A DNA stretch of 64,000 nucleotides from Methylobacterium mesophilicum SR1.6/6 (GCF_000364445.2 NZ_CP043538.1:5289447-5353446); one strand, 5' to 3'; shown: positions 44,057 through 55,639, counted from the first letter of the stretch. Numbers and translations: made by a program. The notes: generated from the sequence alone by a model not told the origin.

Positions 44057-44813
44057 ATGAATCCCGGCACCAAGACTTCCGCAACCCAGGCTCAGGGCGT
44101 CTGGGGCAAGATCGGCGGCGCCGGCCTCGGCCTCGCGATCGGCGGGCCCCTCGGGGCGCTGGTCGGCGGCGTCGCCGGTCACTTCCTCCTCGACCGGGTC
44201 GGTGCGCCCTTCGGCCGGACGCCCCGGGATGTCGTGTTCACCACCGGTCTGGTGGCGCTCGCCGCCAAGATGGCCAAATCCGACGGCGTCGTGCTGCCCT
44301 CCGAGGTCGAGGCGTTCGGTCGGGTCGTGCAGGTGGAGCCGTCCGCGCGCGCGGGCGTCGAACGCCTGTTCGATCTCGCCAAGAAGACCACGAACGGCTT
44401 CGAGGCCTACGCGCAGCAGCTCGCCACGACCTTCGGCGACGAGCCGGCCCTGCTTGAGGACGTGCTCGACGGGCTGTTCCAGATCGCGGGCGCCGACGGG
44501 GCGCTCCACGAGGCGGAGGAGCGTTACCTGCGCGCCGTCTCGGGCATCTTCGGCTTCGACGAGGCCGCGTTCCGGCGCATCGCCGCCCGGCATGTGCGGC
44601 TGCCGGACGATCCCTACGGCGTCCTCGGACTCGACCGGGAGGCGGACGACGCCGCCGTGAAGGCGCGCCACCGCGCGCTGGTGGCCGAGCACCACCCCGA
44701 CCGGGCGCTCGCCCGCGGCCTGCCCACGGAGGCCGTGGCCCATCGCCACGCGGCGGCTCGCCGCGATCAACGCCGCCTACGACCGGGTCGCGCAGGAGCG
44801 CGGGCTGCGGTGA
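44057..44813 (+). pseudogene. DjlA-like TerB/DnaJ-domain gene with a frameshift near its 3' end
   Basis: Starts ATG 44057. A glycine-rich N-terminus (GGAGLGLAIGGPLGALVGGV) is followed by a TerB-like helical domain (about 60-180) and a C-terminal J domain with DPYGVLGLDREADDAAVKAR and HHPD. At CCC 44739-44741 one extra C moves the frame. Removing it restores the normal family ending ATRRLAAINAAYDRVAQERG and a TGA at 44811-44813. As given, the frame instead runs into the amidase, making an artificial 502-residue fusion. It is a real lesion or a base error. Membrane-linked DnaK co-chaperone if intact. Confidence 0.8.
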
Positions 44814-45565
44814 GCCTCGTTCCCGACACCCCCCTCGCCCGCCGCGTCGCACCCTCGCCGAACCACGGCGCCCGCCGGGCCGGGCCGCTCGACATGCTGA
44901 TCCTGCACTACACCGGCATGGAGAGCGGGGCCGCGGCGCTGGCGCGCCTGCGCGACCCGCTGAGCGAGGTCTCGGCCCACTACCTCGTGTTCGAAGATGG
45001 CGGCATCGTCCAGCTGGTCCCGGAGGGCCGCCGGGCCTGGCACGCGGGCGCAGGTGCCTGGAAGGGCGAGACCGACATCAACTCCCGCTCCATCGGGATC
45101 GAGATCGTGAATCCGGGCCATGCCGGCGGATTGCCGCCCTACCCTGAGGCGCAGATCGACGCCGTGACCGCCCTGTCGCGCGACATCCTCGGCCGCTGGC
45201 CGATCCCACCCGAGCGGGTGCTCGGCCACTCCGACATCGCCCCCGAGCGCAAGGAGGACCCGGGCGAGACCTTCCCGTGGGCGCGTCTGGCGGCGGCGGG
45301 AATCGGCCACGGGGTGCCGCCGGCGCCTATGCGGGACGGCCGCTTCTTCGCCCAGGGCGATTCCGGCCAGCCCGTCGAGGCGCTGCAGGCGATGTTCGCC
45401 CTGTACGGCTATGACCTGCCGGTCAGCGGCATGTTCGACGGGCGCACGCACGCGGTGGTCACAGCGTTCCAGCGCCACTTCCGGCAGGCGCGGGTGGACG
45501 GCGTGGCCGACGCCTCGACCATCACCACCCTCCGTGACCTGATCGCGGCCCTCCCGGCCGCCTGA
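44810..45565 (+). CDS. N-acetylmuramoyl-L-alanine amidase (AmiD type) with peptidoglycan-binding domain
   Basis: 251 residues from GTG 44810, whose GTGA would overlap the corrected djlA stop. The Amidase_2 domain has zinc ligands His33 (ILHYTG), His140 and Asp150 (LGHSDIAPERKEDPG). A PG_binding_1 domain follows (VEALQAMFALYGYDLPVSG). It cleaves the lactyl-peptide bond of muropeptides. No signal peptide is visible from this start, so it may act in the cytoplasm on recycled anhydro-muropeptides, or the start is misjudged. Confidence 0.85.
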   Translation: MSLVPDTPLARRVAPSPNHGARRAGPLDMLILHYTGMESGAAALARLRDPLSEVSAHYLVFEDGGIVQLVPEGRRAWHAGAGAWKGETDINSRSIGIEIVNPGHAGGLPPYPEAQIDAVTALSRDILGRWPIPPERVLGHSDIAPERKEDPGETFPWARLAAAGIGHGVPPAPMRDGRFFAQGDSGQPVEALQAMFALYGYDLPVSGMFDGRTHAVVTAFQRHFRQARVDGVADASTITTLRDLIAALPAA

Positions 45566-45577
45566 GGACAGGCCGGA

Positions 45578-46660
45578 TCAGGCCCGGTGGGCCCGCGCCT
45601 CGTGCGGGTGTCCGGACTCCGGGACCGCCTCGGCCGGCGCATCGGTCCGTGTCCGCCACAGGCTGTAGACGACGCCCGCCGCCAGGAAGGTGAGCGTCAC
45701 CACCAGCGAGACCCACGGCGGCACCGCGACGAGCCCGAACGTGTCGGCGACCACGATCTTGGCACCGATGAAGATCAGGATGAAGGCGAGCGCCGTCTTG
45801 AGATAGGCGAAGCGATCGACCATCGCGGCGAGAGCGAAGTAGAGCGCCCGCAGGCCCAGGATCGCGAAGATGTTGGAGGTATAGACCACGAACGTGTCGG
45901 TGGTGATGGCGAAGATCGCCGGCACGCTGTCGACCGCGAAGATCACGTCGGCGCCGTTCACCAGCACCAGGGCGAGCGCGAGCGGCGTGAAGTACCGGGC
46001 CACCCGGCCGGTCTTCGGATCGGTCTTGCGCACAGTGAAGCGCTGGCCGTGCAGGTCGGGCGTGACACGGAAGGTCGTCTTGAACCAGCGCACGACCGCG
46101 CTGTTCTGGAAATCGCCCTCTTCCTCGTCGCCGGAGAGCAGGATCTTCAGGCCGGCGTAGATCAGGAAGGCGGCGAACAGCGACAGGACCCAGTGCACCT
46201 GATGCACCAGGGCCGCGCCGAGCCCGATCATCAAGCCGCGCAGGAGCACCGCGCCCAGGATGCCCCAGAGCAGGACCCGGTGCTGAGCCGCGCGGGGGAC
46301 GCCCAGCGCCGTGAGGATCATCGCGATGACGAAGACGTTGTCCATCGACAGCGACTTCTCGACCACGAGACCGGTGACGTACTCCTCGCCCGCCTGGGGG
46401 CCGATGTACCACCAGACCCAGCCGCCGAACGCCAGACCGAGGACGAGGTAGAAGCCGGTGAGCAGGAGGCTCTCCCGGACGCCGATCTCGTGGTCCTTGT
46501 CGCGGTGGAGAAGTCCCAGGTCGAAGGCCAGGAGGCAGGCGATCAGGACGTGGAACCCGAGCCACATCCACAACGGCTTGCCGAGCCATTCGACGGTGAG
46601 GACGTCCATCATGTGCGGGACCTGATGCTGATTCCAGACGGAAAGCATCGGCTCCGACAT
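45578..46660 (-). CDS. TerC/Alx family membrane protein
   Basis: About 360 residues with nine membrane helices. ATG 46660 is used; a later ATG at 46611 (MMDVLTVEWLGKPLW) has a better ribosome site (CAGG) and may be the true start. Family motifs: VVEKSLSMDNVFVIAMI and NGADVIFAVDSVPAIFAIT, with the conserved acidic residues thought to bind Mn2+. Alx/TerC proteins export manganese and help protect exported metalloproteins. No yybP-ykoY riboswitch was recognised upstream. Converges on the amidase gene. Confidence 0.88.
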   Translation of the reverse strand: MSEPMLSVWNQHQVPHMMDVLTVEWLGKPLWMWLGFHVLIACLLAFDLGLLHRDKDHEIGVRESLLLTGFYLVLGLAFGGWVWWYIGPQAGEEYVTGLVVEKSLSMDNVFVIAMILTALGVPRAAQHRVLLWGILGAVLLRGLMIGLGAALVHQVHWVLSLFAAFLIYAGLKILLSGDEEEGDFQNSAVVRWFKTTFRVTPDLHGQRFTVRKTDPKTGRVARYFTPLALALVLVNGADVIFAVDSVPAIFAITTDTFVVYTSNIFAILGLRALYFALAAMVDRFAYLKTALAFILIFIGAKIVVADTFGLVAVPPWVSLVVTLTFLAAGVVYSLWRTRTDAPAEAVPESGHPHEARAHRA

Positions 46661-46814
46661 CACGGGCGCTGAGGAGCGCCCGCCAGAGGGGCCCGCAGCC
46701 GATGCAGGCGAGGTAAGAGGCGATCGGGGCGAATCAAGGGCAGGATCTGGCGGCCGGGTGCAGGACGACGGGCTACGGCTGCGGGTGGCGAGGCCCGGAC
46801 CGGCTCGGGCACGT

Positions 46815-46835
46815 GGCTCCCTGTGAGAGGGAGCC
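46815..46835. terminator. hairpin between terC and the MFS gene
   Basis: Stem GGCTCCCT/AGGGAGCC with a 5-nt loop, 21 bp past the MFS stop on the minus strand. It lacks a T run, so it is a weak terminator candidate. Confidence 0.4.
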
Positions 46836-46855
46836 GACCGGGACGGACAGGACCC

Positions 46856-48384
46856 TCAAGCCGGCTTGTCCGGCGTCCGGCCGTCCATGCGCGGCGAGGT
46901 GCGCTCGCCGAGCGGCCGCTCCTCCATCAGCGCCAGAAACGCGAAGGCCGCGAGGAGTCCGAGGCAGGCGGCCAGGAACACGTGCCGGAACGTCAGGGCG
47001 AGGCGGGCCGGATCGGCGCCGCGGATCAGGCTCTCCACGTCGTGCCCCCCGGACGCGCCGCCCGCGACACCGCCCAGGACGATGGTGCCGAAGGCCGCCA
47101 CGATCAGGGCGCCCCCAGCGAGCGGAAGAAGTTCATCGACGCCGTCGCGATGCCGAGCTGGTGGCGCGCCACCGCGTTCTGGATCGCGATGGTGGAGAGC
47201 GGCAGGATCGTCCCGATCCCCATGGAGAGCAGCGCGAACAGCACCTCCATCAGCCAGAAGGGGAGCGCCCGTCCCTGCCAGGCGATGACCCCGCAGCAGG
47301 CGAGGCTGATGCACATCATGGCGAGCGGCACGCGCTTGTAGTGCCGAAAATAGATCATCGACCGGCCCGACAGGGTGGCGCCCGTGACGGTGCCGATCAT
47401 GAGTGGCACCAGGGCGACGCCGGCCTCGCTCGCCGAGAGGCCGATCACACCCTCGAGGAAGATCGGCACGTAGATGGTCAGTCCGATGAAGGTCCCCATG
47501 GCGAAGCAGGCGGCCAGCGTCGCGCTATAGACCACTTGATTCTTCAGCACCTCGGTGGGGATCAGCGGCTCGGCCGCCGTGGCGAGCCGCGCCGCGAAGC
47601 CGCCGCCCAGCAGGGCCGCCAGGGCCAGGAGGCTCAGGACCGGCGCGGAGCCCCATGGGTAGCGCACGCCGCCCCAGCTCAGGGCCAGCAACAGGGCGAT
47701 CGAGCCCGAGACCATCAGGGCGGCCCCGGGCCAGTCCAGCCGGTGCTGGAGGTCGTGGCGCGGCAGGCGCTTCAGGTTGGCGTTGGTCAGCGCGAAGGCG
47801 AGGACACCGATCGGCAGGTTGATCCAGAAGATCAGCGACCAGTGCAGGTGCTGGGCGAAGAAGCCCCCGAGCAGCGGCCCCGCCACCGAGGCCGCGACGA
47901 ACACGCCCGCGATCACCACTTGGTAACGCGCCCGCTCTTTGGGCGACATGATGTCGGCCAGGATGGTCTGCGCCAGCGCGATCAGCCCGCCCCCGCCGAT
48001 CCCCTGGAGACCCCGGGCCAGCGCCAGCGTCACCATCGTGGGCGCCAGCGCGCAGGCCAGCGACCCGATCACGAAGGTGCCGATGGCGATCAGGAGCATG
48101 ACCCGCCGGCCGTGGATGTCGGAGAGCTTGCCGTAGAGCGGCGTCACCGCCGTGGAGGCCAGCAGATAGGCGGTGACGATCCAGGGGAGGTTGGCGGCGT
48201 CGCCCAGCGCGAGGCCGATGGTCGGCATGGCGGTCGCCACGATGGTCTGGTCGAGGGCGGCCAGCAGCATCGCGGTCATCAGACCGAGGACGATCGCGCG
48301 GATCTCGCCGTGGTTGAGCACGACCGGCGGGGCGGCGGAACCCGGTTGTGCCGGGATCCCTGTGACGGCGACGGGGCTGGCCAC
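46856..48384 (-). pseudogene. DHA2 (EmrB/QacA-type) MFS drug-efflux gene broken by one frameshift
   Basis: GTG start 48384 behind AGAGG. Fourteen-helix drug:H+ antiporter with LDQTIVATAMPTI in helix 1 and GKLSDIHGRR in the loop after helix 2. Frame 1 stops at 47104 just after MNFFRSLGAP. The continuation GGALIVAAFGTIVLGG through the last helix is in another frame to 46856. Adding one G to the five-G run (plus-strand C 47112-47116) rejoins both into about 509 residues. As given, helix 14 and the C-terminus are lost; this is either a real null allele or a homopolymer error. Confidence 0.85.
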
Positions 48385-48686
48385 GTGCAGGAGCCTCTGG
48401 TCCGGGCCGCGCTTCAGCCCGCTCCGGAGCGGGCTTGAGCGGCGTGAAGGGGCGCGCGGCGGCGCAGCCGCAGCGGGCCGATACCGGCCGGTACGGGATT
48501 GGGGAAGTACTTATGTTCGATGGGCGGCAATTCCCGCCGGTTCAGGGACCGGGTTCGTCCGATCGGGCGTGGCCTCCGCTCCGGGTGAGGGCCACGGCTG
48601 GAAAGCGTCCGTGACAACGCGATCGGCCGGCGCGCTTGACTGCGCGCCGGCCGGAAACCCTTCACGACGGTCTCAGGTGAGCCGGA
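48385..48686. other. intergenic region with two hairpins
   Basis: About 300 bases between two minus-strand genes. GCCCGCTCCGGAGCGGGC at 48417-48434 is a perfect palindrome. A 12-bp stem CGGCCGGCGCGC/GCGCGCCGGCCG with loop TTGACT lies at 48624-48653, just past the hypothetical gene stop, and is a terminator candidate without T run. No gene seen. Confidence 0.5.
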
Positions 48687-49064
48687 TCAGGCCGGCTGGC
48701 CGGACGATTCGAACAGGAAGCCGTCGAGGCTGGGAATCGTCACCGACGCACCGCAGGCCGGCTTCGACAGGCGCCACGGCCGCTCGGCCCGGGCGCGGAT
48801 CGCCTCCGAGGGCCGCAGCCGCCGCGCGGTCCCATCCTCGCCCATCTCCTCGATGGCCAGGAAGCCGTAGACCTGCAGGCGCGAGGCCGTGAGCTTCAGC
48901 GCGCGGTCATCGGCGGCGACGATCAGGCTGCCCGTGGCGTAGACCGCGTCCAGCAGGGAGCGCTGCTCGCCGCGCCTGCGGTTGCGCGCGTCCCGCTCGC
49001 CCGGTGCCTGGGACGGGAGTGGCCGCCGGAACGGAACGACGTTGCTGACCGCGACGCAACCCAT
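48687..49064 (-). CDS. hypothetical protein (125 aa)
   Basis: From ATG 49064 (MGCVAVSNVVPFRRPLPSQA), preferred because GAGG lies 8 nt upstream; an ATG at 49073 sits on the ribosome site. It is a small basic soluble protein with a central LLDAVYATGSLIVAADDRALKL segment and a hydrophobic end (IPSLDGFLFESSGQPA). No family recognised and no membrane segment. The long frame beyond 49073 reads as non-coding. Confidence 0.5.
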   Translation of the reverse strand: MGCVAVSNVVPFRRPLPSQAPGERDARNRRRGEQRSLLDAVYATGSLIVAADDRALKLTASRLQVYGFLAIEEMGEDGTARRLRPSEAIRARAERPWRLSKPACGASVTIPSLDGFLFESSGQPA

Positions 49065-49822
49065 ACGCAACATCCTCGACGCGAACGTGAGGGCGGCGTG
49101 CCGGCCGCCCGGTGTTCGCGACAATTCGACGGATCGCTTTAATTCTCCGTAGACCGAGACGGCGCCCCCCTGCCCCGATCCGGCACGCCGGACCGGAGCC
49201 GCCCTGCAGGATTTGCCGGGTCTCCCGCGCCCAGCCCTGACGACCTCACGCCAAGAGCAGCGGCCTCGATCCGCAACCATTCAATTTTCACCTGCGACGT
49301 TCGAGGCTGTCGTCGCTGCATGTGACGCGGGTTAGGGCTGCATCGCGCGAAGGGTCCACTGGGAACGGTCGACCTTGCCGGCCTCCACACCTGCACGTGT
49401 CCCCGCGAAGTCGCCAGTGCAGGTGGCTGCAGGGGCCTGCGCGGCGGCCCGGAAGGGCGTCGCTCGGGCGCTCGGAATTTCGGCGTCTTGACCGATCCTT
49501 AACCTCCCGCGCGGTGCAGTTTTCTGCCGCGCACGCATTGACCTGCGGGGCAACCGCGTCTAGAAGCGCGCCACTTCGGACGGCCATCGGCTGCCGACGG
49601 CCCTTGGGCACACCCCCGGAAGCCGCCGCCATCGCCCCGAGCGCTCCGAGGGTTCAAATCGCCTGACGTGTAAGTCAGATCCGTAGGTACGAGCGCGTTC
49701 GTTTCGGGCGTGCTCCTCTGCCCACACCGCGCCGAGGGTCCGTGACTGGCCCTCCGGCGCATATTCGTTTTGCGGACTGCCCTGCGCAGTCCGGCCTAGG
49801 TGACCGAGGAAGAGGGCACAGG
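49065..49822. other. long gene-poor leader before the str operon
   Basis: About 760 bases between the hypothetical gene and rpsL. Open frames on both strands show no family resemblance and no convincing ribosome sites. It includes the candidate rpsL promoter at 49538-49566 and a long 5' leader. Confidence 0.5.
49538..49566 (+). promoter_or_regulatory. candidate housekeeping promoter of rpsL-rpsG-fusA-tuf
   Basis: TTGACC, 17 bases, TAGAAG. A good -35 with a fair -10 and ideal spacing, about 255 bp upstream of rpsL, implying a long leader. Match by eye. Confidence 0.4.
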
Positions 49823-50194
49823 ATGCCGACGATCAACCAGCTGATCGCCCAGCCGCGGAAGATCCAGCGGAGCCGCAACAAGGTTCCGGCGCTCGACGCT
49901 TGCCCGCAGAAGCGCGGCGTCTGCACCCGCGTCTACACGACGACCCCGAAGAAGCCGAACTCGGCGCTCCGCAAGGTCGCCAAGGTCCGTCTGACCAACG
50001 GCTTCGAGGTGATCGGCTACATCCCGGGCGAGGGCCACAACCTTCAGGAGCACTCCGTGGTGATGATCCGCGGCGGCCGCGTGAAGGACCTTCCGGGCGT
50101 GCGCTATCACATCCTGCGCGGCGTGCTCGACACGCAGGGCGTGAAGAACCGCAAGCAGCGCCGGTCGAAGTACGGCGCCAAGCGTCCGAAGTAA
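49823..50194 (+). CDS. rpsL: 30S ribosomal protein S12
   Basis: 123 residues, ATG 49823 with GAGGAAGAGGG upstream. Decoding-centre protein. [19 protein letters not shown] is intact, with Lys43 as in streptomycin-sensitive strains, and the [17 protein letters not shown] motif is present. First gene of the str operon. A weak hairpin (50202-50220) follows before rpsG. Confidence 0.98.
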   Translation: MPTINQLIAQPRKIQRSRNKVPALDACPQKRGVCTRVYTTTPKKPNSALRKVAKVRLTNGFEVIGYIPGEGHNLQEHSVVMIRGGRVKDLPGVRYHILRGVLDTQGVKNRKQRRSKYGAKRPK

Positions 50195-50322
50195 GTTCGG
50201 GGCCCGGGCATTTTCCGGGCACCGGTTCGCGTTTCCACGGCCCTGTAAGGATGCCGCCGGCCGGAAGGCTCAGGTGGCCTGCGCAGGGTGCTTAAGATCT
50301 TTTCGTTCGAGAGCCGCAAACA

Positions 50323-50793
50323 ATGTCCCGTCGTCACTCTGCCGAGAAGCGCGAGATCATCCCGGACCCGAAGTACGGGGACGTGGTGCTCACGAAGTTC
50401 ATGAACTCCATCATGTACGAGGGCAAGAAGTCGACCGCGGAGCGGATCGTCTACGGTGCCTTCGACATCGTCGAGAACCGCGCCCGCGCCAACCCGATCG
50501 AGGTGTTCCGCGCCGCCCTCGACAATGTCGCCCCGATGATCGAGGTCCGCTCCCGCCGCGTCGGCGGCGCGACCTACCAGGTCCCCGTCGAGGTCCGCAC
50601 CGAGCGCCGCCAGGCGCTGGCGATCCGCTGGCTGATCCAGGCCGCCCGGTCCCGGAACGATCGCACCATGATCGAGCGCCTCTCCGCCGAGCTGCTCGAC
50701 GCCGCCAACAACCGCGGCAACGCCGTCAAGAAGCGGGAAGACACGCACCGGATGGCGGAAGCCAACCGCGCCTTCTCGCACTACCGCTGGTAA
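50323..50793 (+). CDS. rpsG: 30S ribosomal protein S7
   Basis: 156 residues, ATG 50323, [20 protein letters not shown]. Head-domain primary 16S-binding protein, full length with a typical C-terminal helix ([13 protein letters not shown]). It is 128 bp after rpsL and 30 bp before fusA. Operon autoregulation by S7 is known in E. coli and not tested here. Confidence 0.98.
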   Translation: MSRRHSAEKREIIPDPKYGDVVLTKFMNSIMYEGKKSTAERIVYGAFDIVENRARANPIEVFRAALDNVAPMIEVRSRRVGGATYQVPVEVRTERRQALAIRWLIQAARSRNDRTMIERLSAELLDAANNRGNAVKKREDTHRMAEANRAFSHYRW

Positions 50794-50823
50794 GCGGTTC
50801 CGCCGTCTCTCAGGAGCAATTCG

Positions 50824-52899
50824 ATGCCCCGCACGCACGCGATCGAGGACTACCGCAACTTCGGCATCATGGCCCACATCGATGCCGGCAAGACCACGAC
50901 GACCGAGCGGATCCTCTACTACACCGGAAAGTCCCACAAGATCGGCGAGGTCCATGAGGGCGCCGCCACCATGGACTGGATGGAGCAGGAGCAGGAGCGT
51001 GGCATCACGATCACCTCGGCTGCGACCACCTGTTTCTGGCGCGACAAGCGCCTGAACATCATCGACACCCCCGGCCACGTCGACTTCACCATCGAAGTGG
51101 AGCGCTCGCTCCGCGTGCTCGACGGCGCCGTGTGCGTGCTCGACGGCAACCAGGGCGTCGAGCCGCAGACCGAGACCGTGTGGCGTCAAGCCGACAAGTA
51201 TGACGTGCCGCGCGTCGTGTTCGTCAACAAGATGGACAAGATCGGCGCCGACTTCTTCAAGTGCGTCGCGGACATCATCGATCGCGTCGCCGGCAAGCCG
51301 GTGTGCCTCCAGCTTCCGATCGGGGCCGAGTCCAGCTTCCAGGGCGTGATCGACCTCATCAAGATGAAGGCGATCGTCTGGTCCGGTGAGGCGCTCGGCG
51401 CCAACTTCGACGAGGTCGAGATCCCGGCCGACCTGAAGGATCAGGCCGTCGAGTACCGCACCAAGCTGGTCGAGGCCTGCGTCGAGCTCGACGACGACGC
51501 CATGGCCGCCTACCTCGACGGCACCGAGCCGGACGAGGACGCCATGCGCAAGCTCGTGCGCAAGGCCGTGCAGCTGCGCGCCTTCCACCCGGTGCTCTGC
51601 GGCTCGGCCTTCAAGAACAAGGGCGTGCAGCCACTCCTCGACGCCGTCGTGGACTACCTGCCCTCCCCCGCCGATCGCGGCGAGATCAAGGGTATCGACT
51701 TCAAGACCGAGGAAGAGACCGTCCGTCATCCGACGGATTCGGATCCTTTCTCCATGCTCGCCTTCAAGATCATGGACGACCCCCACGTCGGCACGATCAC
51801 CTTCTGCCGCGTGTACTCGGGCAAGGTCGAATCGGGCGCCAACGTGCTCAACTCCTCGCGCGACAAGAAGGAGCGCGTCGGCCGCATGCTCCTGATGCAC
51901 GCCAACAACCGCGAGGACATCAAGGAGGCCTACGCGGGCGACATCGTCGCCCTGGCCGGCCTCAAGGATACCCGCACCGGCGACACCCTCTGCGACTCGC
52001 AGAAGGCCGTCATCCTCGAGAAGATGGAGTTCCCGGAGCCGGTGATCGAGATCGCCGTCGAGCCGAAGTCGAAGGCCGACCAGGAGAAGCTCGGCATCGC
52101 GCTCTCGAAGCTCGCCGCCGAGGATCCGTCCTTCCGTGTGTCCACCGATCAGGAATCGGGCCAGACCATCCTCAAGGGGATGGGCGAGCTCCACCTAGAC
52201 ATCAAGGTCGACATCCTGCGCCGCACCTACAAGGTCGACGCGAATATCGGCCAGCCGCAGGTGGCCTACCGCGAGAAGCTGACCCGCCGTCAGGAGATCG
52301 ACTACACCCACAAGAAGCAGACCGGCGGTACCGGCCAGTTCGCGCGGGTGAAGTTCGTCGTCGAGCCGAACGAGCCGGGCGCAGGCTTCGCGTTCGAATC
52401 GAAGATCGTCGGCGGCGCGGTGCCGAAGGAGTACATCCCGGGCGTCGAGAAGGGCCTGAACTCGGTCCTCGGCGCGGGCGTGCTCGCCGGCTTCCCAGTG
52501 GTCGACGTCAAGGTCGAGCTGATCGACGGCGCCTACCACGACGTCGACTCGTCGGCGCTGGCCTTCGAGATCGCCTCGCGCGCGGCCTTCCGTGAGGCCC
52601 TGCAGAAGGGTGGCTCGGTCCTGCTCGAGCCGGTCATGAAGGTCGAGGTCGTCTCGCCGGAAGAGTATACCGGCTCGGTCATCGGCGACCTGAATGCCCG
52701 CCGTGGTCAGATCCAGGGCCAGGACATGCGCGGCAACGCCAACGTCATCAACGCGATGGTGCCGCTGGCCAACATGTTCGGCTACGTGAACCAGCTGCGC
52801 TCCTTCTCGCAGGGCCGCGCCAACTTCACGATGCAGTTCGACCATTACGAAGAGGTGCCGCGCGGCGAGGCCGACAAGGTCATCGCCAAGTACGCCTGA
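50824..52899 (+). CDS. fusA: elongation factor G
   Basis: 691 residues, ATG 50824 with CAGGAG upstream. Ribosomal translocase. GTPase motifs: AHIDAGKTT (17-25), DTPGH and NKMDK. EF-G domains II-V follow with the domain IV tip and [20 protein letters not shown] end. All conserved. Codon use is C-ending and typical of highly expressed genes here. Confidence 0.98.
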   Translation: MPRTHAIEDYRNFGIMAHIDAGKTTTTERILYYTGKSHKIGEVHEGAATMDWMEQEQERGITITSAATTCFWRDKRLNIIDTPGHVDFTIEVERSLRVLDGAVCVLDGNQGVEPQTETVWRQADKYDVPRVVFVNKMDKIGADFFKCVADIIDRVAGKPVCLQLPIGAESSFQGVIDLIKMKAIVWSGEALGANFDEVEIPADLKDQAVEYRTKLVEACVELDDDAMAAYLDGTEPDEDAMRKLVRKAVQLRAFHPVLCGSAFKNKGVQPLLDAVVDYLPSPADRGEIKGIDFKTEEETVRHPTDSDPFSMLAFKIMDDPHVGTITFCRVYSGKVESGANVLNSSRDKKERVGRMLLMHANNREDIKEAYAGDIVALAGLKDTRTGDTLCDSQKAVILEKMEFPEPVIEIAVEPKSKADQEKLGIALSKLAAEDPSFRVSTDQESGQTILKGMGELHLDIKVDILRRTYKVDANIGQPQVAYREKLTRRQEIDYTHKKQTGGTGQFARVKFVVEPNEPGAGFAFESKIVGGAVPKEYIPGVEKGLNSVLGAGVLAGFPVVDVKVELIDGAYHDVDSSALAFEIASRAAFREALQKGGSVLLEPVMKVEVVSPEEYTGSVIGDLNARRGQIQGQDMRGNANVINAMVPLANMFGYVNQLRSFSQGRANFTMQFDHYEEVPRGEADKVIAKYA

Positions 52900-52956
52900 G
52901 GTTCACGCCTAAGCATCTCTTCTTCCGCAACGCGAATTCGAATTTAGGAGGCTCTG

Positions 52957-54147
<1,191 letters not shown>

Positions 54148-54188
54148 CGATTGATCGGGGCGGCGTTTCGCGCCGCTTCGCCTTCGGC

Positions 54189-54216
54189 GCCGGCCCCCGA
54201 CCCGTCGGGGGCCGGC
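54189..54216 (+). terminator. hairpin terminator after tuf
   Basis: 13-bp stem GCCGGCCCCCGAC/GTCGGGGGCCGGC around CC, 42 bp after the tuf stop, followed by ATTGTCG. Strong stem, weak T tract. Confidence 0.65.
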
Positions 54217-54486
54217 ATTGTCGTCTGGGACCGACAAGCCCGTTGACAGAGCCGCTCTCGCGGCGATTCTCGTGCTCGGTCCCGGGGCGTATTCCGCTGG
54301 CGCTGCATGCGCCCGGGAAAAGGCCGCGATTTATCCTGCGTGCCCCTTTCGTCCGGACAGCTGGAGCGAAGCGGAACCTGATCCGGGATCCAGCGGACGG
54401 AGCGCCGCGAGAACGGCTCCGAAGCTCCGCTTCCCGCAAGCAGCCCCTTGCAAGCCGGGCCGCGATGGGGCATTGGGCGGTGCGCT
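54217..54486. other. spacer between the str operon and tRNA-Trp
   Basis: About 270 bases with no gene. It presumably holds the promoter for tRNA-Trp, possibly reading on into secE-nusG. TTGCAA with 17 bases before CATTGG near 54447 is a weak candidate. Confidence 0.35.
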
Positions 54487-54563
54487 AGGAGTGTAGCTCA
54501 ACTGGTCAGAGCGCCGGTCTCCAAAACCGGAGGTTGCGGGTTCGAGTCCCTCCACTCCTGCCA
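54487..54563 (+). tRNA. tRNA-Trp (anticodon CCA)
   Basis: 77 nt with encoded CCA. Acceptor stem AGGAGTG/CACTCCT; anticodon stem CCGGT/ACCGG with loop CTCCAAA, so anticodon CCA at 54521-54523; T-arm GCGGGTTCGAGTCCC. All arms pair. Placement before secE is the common alphaproteobacterial arrangement. Confidence 0.97.
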
Positions 54564-54745
54564 GACATTCAGCCCGATCCCGCGCGGCGGCCCGGTCGAC
54601 AAGCCGGGGGAGTTGCGCTAGAGCGGGCGCAATCCGAGATCTGAAGCGACCGTCGGTGCGGGCCCATCCGGGTCCTCGGCGCCGACATTCGCATTCCCGG
54701 ATGCGGTCTCTGCCTCGGGGCCGAACACGCACAGACACTGGCGCC

Positions 54746-55042
54746 ATGGCATCGAACGAAGCGACCAAGAAGGTGGACCTGGTGCGCGGCGCAGCCCGCG
54801 GACCCGCGAATCCGCCGCCGGCCCGGCCGGCGACGCCGACCCGGACGCCGCAGAAGCGGGCCACGCCGGGCGAGTTCTTCGCGCAGGTTCGCGACGAGGC
54901 CCGCAAGGTCACGTGGCCGACCCGCCGCGAGACCACCATTACGACGATCATGGTCTTCGTGATGGTCGTGGCCGCGAGCGTGTTCTTCACGGTGGTGGAC
55001 CAGGCCCTGCGCTTCGTGGTCGGCCTGATCCTGGGCGTCTGA
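54746..55042 (+). CDS. secE: preprotein translocase subunit SecE
   Basis: 98 residues from ATG 54746 (MASNEATKKVDLVRGAARGP). The Pro-rich N-terminal extension is typical of alphaproteobacterial SecE. Then FFAQVRDEARKVTWPTRRET and one membrane helix (TTIMVFVMVVAASVFFTVVD). Essential small SecYEG subunit. A frame open upstream to 54656 crosses non-coding sequence. Confidence 0.95.
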   Translation: MASNEATKKVDLVRGAARGPANPPPARPATPTRTPQKRATPGEFFAQVRDEARKVTWPTRRETTITTIMVFVMVVAASVFFTVVDQALRFVVGLILGV

Positions 55043-55098
55043 GGGCGGCCCAATCGGACGAGGGAGACCTCGCGGACTTGTCGGAGTTGAACGGAACC

Positions 55099-55632
55099 GT
55101 GTCGAAGCGCTGGTATATCGTCCACGCCTACTCGAACTTCGAGAACAAGGTCGCCCAGTCCATCAAGGACCAGGCGGCCCAGCGCGGGCTGACCGAGCTG
55201 TTCGACGAGGTGATGGTCCCGACCGAGAAGGTCGTGGAGGTGCGCCGCGGCCGGAAGGTCGATGCCGAGCGCAAGTTCTTCCCCGGCTACGTGCTGGTGA
55301 AGTGCGATCTCACCGACGAGGTCTACCACCTCATCAAGAACACCCCGAAGGTCACGGGCTTCCTCGGGGCCGACAAGTCGAAGCCGGTGCCGATTCCCGA
55401 CGCCGAGGCCGAGCGGATCAAGGGCCAGGTCGCCGAGGGCGTCGACCGGCCCAAGCCCTCGATCTCCTTCGAGATCGGCGAGACCGTCCGGGTCTCGGAC
55501 GGTCCGTTCGCCAGCTTCAACGGCACCGTCGAGGAGATCGACGAGGCCCGTTCCCGCCTGAAGGTGGCCGTGTCGATCTTCGGCCGTGCCACACCGGTGG
55601 AACTGGAATACGCCCAGGTCGAGAAGGCCTGA
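55099..55632 (+). CDS. nusG: transcription termination/antitermination protein NusG
   Basis: 177 residues from GTG 55099 (MSKRWYIVHAYSNFENKVAQ). An N-terminal RNA-polymerase-binding domain ends in KFFPGYVLVK, followed by a KOW domain with VRVSDGPFASFNGTVEEID. A TTG 12 bases upstream is an alternative start. It lies 56 bp after secE. Confidence 0.96.
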   Translation: MSKRWYIVHAYSNFENKVAQSIKDQAAQRGLTELFDEVMVPTEKVVEVRRGRKVDAERKFFPGYVLVKCDLTDEVYHLIKNTPKVTGFLGADKSKPVPIPDAEAERIKGQVAEGVDRPKPSISFEIGETVRVSDGPFASFNGTVEEIDEARSRLKVAVSIFGRATPVELEYAQVEKA

Positions 55633-55639
55633 TCGTAGA

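Noticed and set aside
46661..46855. Manganese (yybP-ykoY) riboswitch before terC
   Set aside because: The upstream region is GC-rich with a small hairpin but lacks the conserved GGGGAGTA-type core.
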